This document shows positions 59,157-63,580 of a stretch of DNA of 63,580 nt, one piece after another. Both the position numbers and the translations under genes were made by a program. Each line of letters begins with the position of its first letter. Positions within the stretch are counted from its first letter, which is position 1. This stretch comes from an uncultured Opitutia bacterium. Its GTDB lineage: Bacteria > Verrucomicrobiota > Verrucomicrobiia > Opitutales > Opitutaceae. The notes under the pieces are model-generated. The model was not told the origin of the DNA. It searched no databases and saw nothing but the letters and a program-made list of their open reading frames with translations. The stretch is from contig CAIMAQ010000012.1 of the NCBI GenBank assembly GCA_903839035.1, positions 1 through 63,580 of the forward strand. Reading direction: 5' to 3'.

Positions 59157-60455
59157 TCAGACAATCGTGCCCGGCGGGATGGTCATGCCCTTGGGCACCA
59201 CCAGCACGCCGTCACGGATGATGACCGCGCCATTCACATAACTGCCGTCGGCCTTGCCCTCTGCATTGAGCACGGTCCCTTCGCCGATACGGGCGTTCTT
59301 GTCGATGATGGCGCCCTTGATCCGGCAGTTCTTGCCGATGCCCAGGTGCGGGCGGCCGCGCTCCAGGTTGGTGGCCAGCTGCTCGTCCGTCTCGTAATAG
59401 TCCGCACCCATCAGCACCGTATCCTCCAAGACCGAGCCCTCCCCGACGTAGGAACGGATGCCCAGCACGCTGTGCTTCAAGATGGAATCCGTCAGGATGG
59501 AGCCGTCGCCGATGACCACGTGGTCAATGGCGCATTTGTTGAGCTTCGAGGCCGGGAGATAGCGGTCCTGCGTGTAGATCGGCGACGTGGGATCAAAGAA
59601 ATTGAACGGCGGCAGCGGCTGCGCGAGCGCGAGGTTGGCCTCGAAGAACGCGCGCACTGTCCCGATGTCCTCCCAATAGCCCTCGAAGATGTGGGCGAAG
59701 AGCTTCTTTTTGCCGAGCAGGCCGGGAATGATCTCCTTGCCGAAGTCGGTCATGGTGTTGTCGAGCGCGTCGGCCAGCGCCGCGCGGTTGAACACATAGA
59801 TGCCCATCGAGGCCAGGCACCGTTTCTCCGCGGATATCTCCGTGAGCCGCGACTCAAGCGCGGGGCTGAGGGTCAGACTGTCGATCACGGCCTGTTCCTT
59901 CGGTTTTTCGACGAAGCGCTCGATCGCGAGGTCGTCATGCACCTGCATGAGGCCGAGGCCGGCGATCTTCGACACGGGAAAGGGAATCGCGGCGATCGTC
60001 ACATCCGCACCGGTCGCCAGATGCTGCTCGATGATCTTCCGGTAATCCATCCGGTAGAGCTGGTCGCCGGACAGGATGAGCACGAGGTCGTGCGGGAACG
60101 CGCGGAAGTGAATCAGGTTGCGGCGCACCGCGTCCGCCGTGCCCTGGTACCAGTGCGCGCCCTTCTCCGTCTGCTCGGCGGACATGATGTCCACAAAGCC
60201 GCCGCCGAAGGGGTCAAAGTGATACGTGCCCTGCACATGCCGGTGCAGCGACGCGGTCTGGAACTGTGTGAGCAGAAAGATTCGGTTGATGTCCGAGTTG
60301 AGGCAGTTGCTGATCGGGATATCCACGAGCCGGTATTTGCCCGCGAGGGGCACGGCGGGTTTGCAGCGTTCCGCCGTGAGCGGGGACAGCCGGGTGCCGC
60401 GGCCGCCGCCCATGATGACGGCGAGCACTCGTTTCTGCGTAGTCGGGGTAGGCAT
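59157..60455 (-). CDS. glgC: glucose-1-phosphate adenylyltransferase
   Basis: A 432-residue nucleotidyltransferase making ADP-glucose for glycogen. The N-terminal catalytic domain shows VIMGGGRGTRLSPLTAERCKPAVPLAGKYR, split here across consecutive motifs, LSGDQLYRMDY, MGIYVFNR and EGYWEDIGTVRAFFEANLAL. The C-terminal left-handed beta-helix carries hexapeptide repeats (ADYYE, IGKNCRIKGAIIDKNARIG). Length and the DYRKIIEQH block match GlgC rather than other sugar nucleotidyltransferases. ATG at 60455. It diverges from glmS across 87 bp. No other glg gene is in the window. Confidence 0.94.
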   Translation of the reverse strand: MPTPTTQKRVLAVIMGGGRGTRLSPLTAERCKPAVPLAGKYRLVDIPISNCLNSDINRIFLLTQFQTASLHRHVQGTYHFDPFGGGFVDIMSAEQTEKGAHWYQGTADAVRRNLIHFRAFPHDLVLILSGDQLYRMDYRKIIEQHLATGADVTIAAIPFPVSKIAGLGLMQVHDDLAIERFVEKPKEQAVIDSLTLSPALESRLTEISAEKRCLASMGIYVFNRAALADALDNTMTDFGKEIIPGLLGKKKLFAHIFEGYWEDIGTVRAFFEANLALAQPLPPFNFFDPTSPIYTQDRYLPASKLNKCAIDHVVIGDGSILTDSILKHSVLGIRSYVGEGSVLEDTVLMGADYYETDEQLATNLERGRPHLGIGKNCRIKGAIIDKNARIGEGTVLNAEGKADGSYVNGAVIIRDGVLVVPKGMTIPPGTIV

Positions 60456-60542
60456 GGATAAAAGCGGGAGCAGTGGTGTCCTTAAACCTTGCTCCACGTT
60501 TGCGCGTGACGCCTAATTCGCCAGTCCAAATCTTCCCCCACC

Positions 60543-62393
60543 ATGTGCGGCATTGTCGGCTACGTCGGTAAGCAACAGGCGGTCCCGATCATCCTCGAGG
60601 GCCTGAAACGGCTGGAATACCGCGGCTACGACTCGGCGGGCGTGTGCGTTCAAGCCAGGCGAAAGCTCGCGGTCGTGAAGAAGGCCGGCCGGGTGGACAA
60701 TCTCGCAAAGGAGGTTGCACGGCATCATCTTACGGGCACCACCGGCATCGGCCATACGCGCTGGGCGACCCATGGGGGCGTGACCGACGCGAACGCCCAC
60801 CCGCATCTCAGCAGCGATGGGACGTTCGCCCTGGTGCACAACGGGGTGATCGAAAACTTCGCGCAGATGAAGGCCTTCCTCGCGCGCAAGGGCTACACCT
60901 TCCAGTCCGAGACTGACACCGAGGTGCTCGGCAACCTCATTGCCTACCACTACGCGAAGGAACCCGCCGTGAAGGGCCAGAGCCGCTTTCTCGAGAGCGT
61001 CCGCAAGACCCTGCGCCACGTCGAGGGCACCTACGGCATCGCCGCGCTCTGTGTGGATTTCCCGGAGGAGATTGTCGCCGCGCGGAAGGCCTCCCCGCTG
61101 ATCCTCGGCGTGGGCGACAACGAATACATCATCGCCTCCGACGCCTCCGCCCTCGTCAGCCACACCCAGAGTGTCGTGTACCTGAAGGACGGCGAACTCG
61201 TCCACCTCACGCCAGCGGCTTTCACCCTCTCGACGCTCGACCAGGCCGATGTCTCGCCCGTGGTGGACACCATCACCTGGTCCGTGGCCGAAGCCGACCG
61301 GGGAAAATATCCGCATTTCATGCTGAAGGAGATTTTCGAGCAGCCCGCCGCGCTCGAGAACGCCATGCGCGGCCGCTTCGCCGCCGACGGCAGCACCGCC
61401 AACTTTGGCGGCCTCAACATCACTCCGGCCGAGTTCGCCACGCTGGAGCGCTTCATGTTCTGCGCGTGCGGCACCGCCTGGCATGCCTGCCTCGTCACCG
61501 AACACCTGATCGAGCGTTTTGCGCGCATTCCGGTCGAGGTGGATTACGCCTCCGAGTTCCGCTACCGCAATTCCCCGCTCGATCCGCGGACGCTGTTCTT
61601 TGTCATCAGCCAGTCCGGCGAGACGATCGACACGCTCGCCGCGCTTCGCGAGGCCAAGCGCAAAGGCTACCGGGTGATGGCCATCAATAATGTCGTCGGC
61701 TCGAGCATCGCGCGCGAGGCGGACGGCGGCATCTACCAGCACGTCGGCCCGGAGATCGGCGTGGCTTCGACCAAGGCGTTCACCTCGCAACTCCTCATCG
61801 GCGCCATGGTGGCACTCTATGTCGCCCGGATGCGGGACATGAGTTTCAGCGACGGCGTGCACTACGTGAACGCCCTGAAGTCCGCCCCTGACCTGGTGCG
61901 GCAGGCGCTCAAGCTCGCCCCGCGCATCAAGGCTATCGCGAAACGCTACGCCAGGTTTCACGACATGCTCTTTCTCGGGCGCCTGTCCCTGTTTCCCATC
62001 GCCCTCGAGGGCGCGCTCAAGCTGAAAGAGATTTCGTACATTCATGCCGAGGGCTACCCCGCCGCCGAGATGAAGCACGGCCCCATCGCGCTGATCAGCG
62101 AAAAGTGCCCGACCGTATTTTTCGCGCCGTCGGGTGAGCTGTTTAACAAGATCGTTTCCTCGATGCAGGAGATCAAGGCGCGCAAGGGCCCCATCATCGC
62201 CATCATCACCGCGGGGGCGAAGCTGCCCAAGGGACTGGCCGACGAGGTCATCACCCTGCCCGACTGCCACGAAGCCGTGCTGCCCATCGTCGCCTCCATC
62301 CCGGTCCAGCTGCTGAGCTATTATATCGCGGTCGAACGCGGCTGCGACGTGGACAAGCCCCGCAACCTGGCCAAGTCAGTCACGGTGGAGTAA
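60543..62393 (+). CDS. glmS: glutamine-fructose-6-phosphate aminotransferase (isomerizing)
   Basis: A 616-residue enzyme forming glucosamine-6-phosphate for peptidoglycan and LPS. The N-terminal glutaminase starts with the catalytic Cys2 (MCGIVGYVG), followed by YRGYDSAGV, GHTRWATHG and SETDTEVLGN. Two SIS sugar-binding domains follow (SQSGETIDTLAALREAK and LFLGRLSLFPIALEGALKLKE), and the C-terminus ends PRNLAKSVTVE. The leader is 87 bp and shows no glmS-ribozyme core. A degraded second copy of its 3' end lies about 0.9 kb downstream. The 3' end of glmS is also the classic Tn7 target region. Confidence 0.96.
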   Translation: MCGIVGYVGKQQAVPIILEGLKRLEYRGYDSAGVCVQARRKLAVVKKAGRVDNLAKEVARHHLTGTTGIGHTRWATHGGVTDANAHPHLSSDGTFALVHNGVIENFAQMKAFLARKGYTFQSETDTEVLGNLIAYHYAKEPAVKGQSRFLESVRKTLRHVEGTYGIAALCVDFPEEIVAARKASPLILGVGDNEYIIASDASALVSHTQSVVYLKDGELVHLTPAAFTLSTLDQADVSPVVDTITWSVAEADRGKYPHFMLKEIFEQPAALENAMRGRFAADGSTANFGGLNITPAEFATLERFMFCACGTAWHACLVTEHLIERFARIPVEVDYASEFRYRNSPLDPRTLFFVISQSGETIDTLAALREAKRKGYRVMAINNVVGSSIAREADGGIYQHVGPEIGVASTKAFTSQLLIGAMVALYVARMRDMSFSDGVHYVNALKSAPDLVRQALKLAPRIKAIAKRYARFHDMLFLGRLSLFPIALEGALKLKEISYIHAEGYPAAEMKHGPIALISEKCPTVFFAPSGELFNKIVSSMQEIKARKGPIIAIITAGAKLPKGLADEVITLPDCHEAVLPIVASIPVQLLSYYIAVERGCDVDKPRNLAKSVTVE

Positions 62394-62684
62394 GTTTCCT
62401 ATAACACTCCCGAAGGGGAAAGGGTTCGTCAGTTTTAAGGCGGGGAGTGAGGCTAAAAAACTCAGTCTGAACTGCGTTCCAGAGACGTATCAGGCGCGGC
62501 GCGTGAATGCGCCCAGTCGCCGGCCGATGCCCGGCCTCCATTTTTCGCCTGTAATTGCGCTTGAGATACGTCCTTCGCGGCCATCTGAATGGGCACGACT
62601 TCTCTGGAGTAGCCCAAAATAATCCCCTCAGGGAGGGAGGAATTTTCCCGGAGGAAATGGTCAGCAAACCCCCTATCATCCACC
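62394..62684. other. 291-bp spacer between glmS and the Cache lipoprotein gene
   Basis: No gene seen. A CACTCCC/GGGAGTG stem near 62405-62448 and a GCCGG/CCGGC stem followed after four bases by TTTTT (about 62518-62545) could terminate glmS. A strong GGAGGAA lies near 62650, about 28 bases before the ATG of the next gene, too far for that start; it would serve an ATG at 62657 in another frame that shows no protein-like sequence. Confidence 0.4.
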
Positions 62685-63260
62685 ATGTCGCGCCACCTGA
62701 TCGTTCATCACTTTATCCCGCTGTTTGCGCGCGCCAAGGGCACCTGTCGTTCATCCCGCCCCGGTTGGGCGGCACTCATGGTGTCGCCTCTGTTCCTGGC
62801 CTTGGCCTCCTGCCAGTCGAGCCAGTATGTCTTGCCCACGGCAGACGAGCGCGCGGGTCTGGAACAGTCGATCATCGCGGAAACCGTAATACTCGCGGCC
62901 GTCCCGCTCACGGAGGCGGCGATTTACCCCGTGCTTGACGCGCTCCTCGCCGAGCACCCGGACGCCTACGGCAGCACGTTCGCCCTCGATCCGGCCTCCG
63001 CCGGGTCACCGCTCGCTCCCTACGCCTACCGGGCCTCGGGTAAAATCGCCCACCGCAGCCTCGCATCCGCCAGCTACGATTATCCCCACCAAACATGGTT
63101 CAGCGTGCCGCTGAAGTCGGGGAAGCCCCTGTGGTCTGAGCCCTACTTCGACAAGGGCGGCGGTGAAGTGGAAATGATCACCTTCTCCGCCCCGGTTCGC
63201 AAGGATGGCCGCATCATCGGCATCATCACGGTGGATATCGAACTTCAGACGAGGAAGTGA
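62685..63260 (+). CDS. lipoprotein with a single Cache/PDC-type sensor domain
   Basis: A 191-residue exported protein. After a basic N-terminus, the hydrophobic run AALMVSPLFLALASC ends in a lipobox with C43. The C-terminal part is a Cache-type ligand-binding fragment: YDYPHQTWFSVPLKSGKPLW, SEPYFDKGGGEVEMITFSAP and GRIIGIITVDI, as in chemoreceptor and sensor-kinase ectodomains. No cytoplasmic output domain exists, so it must signal by partner contact, act as a periplasmic binder, or be a remnant. It lies between intact glmS and a glmS 3'-end fragment. An internal ATG at 62778 would leave too short a signal. Confidence 0.7.
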   Translation: MSRHLIVHHFIPLFARAKGTCRSSRPGWAALMVSPLFLALASCQSSQYVLPTADERAGLEQSIIAETVILAAVPLTEAAIYPVLDALLAEHPDAYGSTFALDPASAGSPLAPYAYRASGKIAHRSLASASYDYPHQTWFSVPLKSGKPLWSEPYFDKGGGEVEMITFSAPVRKDGRIIGIITVDIELQTRK

Positions 63261-63317
63261 CCGACCCGCCACCCGGCAACTCCTGCCGGGCCGCACACCT
63301 GATCCCTGATTCCTGCC

Positions 63318-63452
63318 GGGATATCCGCACGGCCGTGCTCCCGATCGTCGCCGCGATTCCGGTGCAACTGCTGAGCTACTATATCGCCGTCGAGCACGGC
63401 TGCGACGTCGGACAAGCCGCGCAACCTGGCCAAGTCCGTCACCGTCGAATAA
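63318..63452 (+). pseudogene. glmS 3'-end fragment (duplicate, frameshifted)
   Basis: From 63332 the sequence reads AVLPIVAAIPVQLLSYYIAV and EHGCDV, then after one extra base at 63410 continues DKPRNLAKSVTVE and TAA (63450-63452). This parallels the last roughly 40 residues of the intact GlmS at 62275-62393. About 16 substitutions in 119 aligned bases, nearly all synonymous, plus one inserted base. Resemblance fades upstream of about 63318. It cannot be functional. The synonymous pattern shows that it comes from a glmS gene that evolved under selection before being truncated here. Confidence 0.9.
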
Positions 63453-63469
63453 CGCGCACTGCGCTGCGT

Positions 63470-63547
63470 TGGGAGATCGCAGATCGAGGTTCGGAAATCG
63501 CATGGCGGTATTCTGGCTTCGATCTCCCACCCGCGATCTCCGAAACC
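63470..63547. repeat. intergenic palindrome GGGAGATCG type
   Basis: TGGGAGATCG (63470-63479) is the perfect inverse of CGATCTCCCA (63520-63529), and GGTTCGGAAATCGC (63488-63501) is an approximate inverse of GCGATCTCCGAAACC (63533-63547), so two stems alternate. The last 33 bp of the window show nothing recognisable. Confidence 0.6.
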
Positions 63548-63580
63548 TGGCCCGCGCGGGCCCTCCGATTCCGCCTTGCC

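Noticed and set aside
60456..60542. glmS ribozyme in the glmS leader
   Set aside because: Only 87 bp between divergent glgC and glmS, with no ribozyme core visible.
60513..62270. 585-codon minus-strand frame opposite glmS
   Set aside because: Shadow of glmS; no recognisable family blocks.
62657..62938. Alternative gene starting at the strong GGAGGAA before 62657
   Set aside because: That frame gives a protein of random composition overlapping the Cache lipoprotein in another frame; the lipobox and Cache signatures fix the real frame.

Overview
The window is high-GC DNA, densely coded on both strands, from a Gram-negative bacterium (lgt, ExbB/ExbD, a PagL-like outer-membrane deacylase, SecDF-YajC). 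The gene set points to the Verrucomicrobiota, most likely an Opitutaceae relative: DUF5703 and DUF6250 sugar proteins, tandem PhyH oxygenases, a GH28-like beta-helix protein, mcsA-mcsB-clpC outside the Firmicutes, a CBS/DRTGG pyrophosphatase, and many long intergenic palindromes. This placement is inference from gene content, not from a marker phylogeny.

0-9.5 kb is a metabolic accessory stretch: a nucleoside-hydrolase-like protein cut by the window edge, a GH28-like protein, a Mip/FklB-type FKBP isomerase, a stand-alone piece resembling the N-terminus of Tc-toxin A subunits, two PhyH oxygenases, a membrane-anchored coiled-coil protein, an enolase-superfamily enzyme and a membrane fatty-acid-hydroxylase-like protein. 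9.4-14.2 kb holds a GAF/HD-GYP signalling protein, a PPK2 pseudogene with an internal deletion, a phthiotriol-methyltransferase-like enzyme, a PagL-like deacylase, a VF530 protein and an SDR. 14.2-25.3 kb on the minus strand carries ExbB-ExbD, leuC-leuD, two secreted proteins (DUF6250-like and transglutaminase-like), the protein-arginine-phosphorylation set mcsA-mcsB-clpC, and ilvE.

25.4-38.2 kb has a prepilin-like protein, a CBS/DRTGG pyrophosphatase, glnS, gltX, an M14 peptidase, an SDR with an RluA-type pseudouridine synthase, hpf, a DUF5703/GH95-like enzyme and an Fsr-like exporter. 38.4-50.2 kb has tRNA-Arg(ACG), recJ, secDF, yajC, speA, a methyltransferase, an MFS permease and hrpB. Between hrpB and an esterase lies about 1.1 kb without credible protein genes. 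It is packed with hairpins and ends in a strong plus-strand terminator, and is interpreted as one or two structured RNAs that I cannot name. 51.3-63.6 kb has the esterase, an RDD protein, typA, a Sel1 lipoprotein, gcvH-gcvT, a DUF21/CBS protein, lgt, glgC, glmS and a Cache-domain lipoprotein, followed by a frameshifted second copy of the glmS 3' end.

Functional groups are leucine and branched-chain amino acid metabolism (leuCD, ilvE), protein quality control (mcsA-mcsB-clpC, FKBP), translation (glnS, gltX, hpf, typA, RluA, tRNA-Arg), protein export and lipoprotein maturation (yajC-secDF, lgt) and cell-wall or glycogen precursors (glmS, glgC). The best leads are the unexplained RNA region at 50.3-51.25 kb, the glmS 3'-end duplication around the Cache lipoprotein, the PPK2 deletion scar, the stand-alone TcA-like fragment, and the family of intergenic palindromes. 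All coordinates, motifs and repeats were read by eye; no database search was run.
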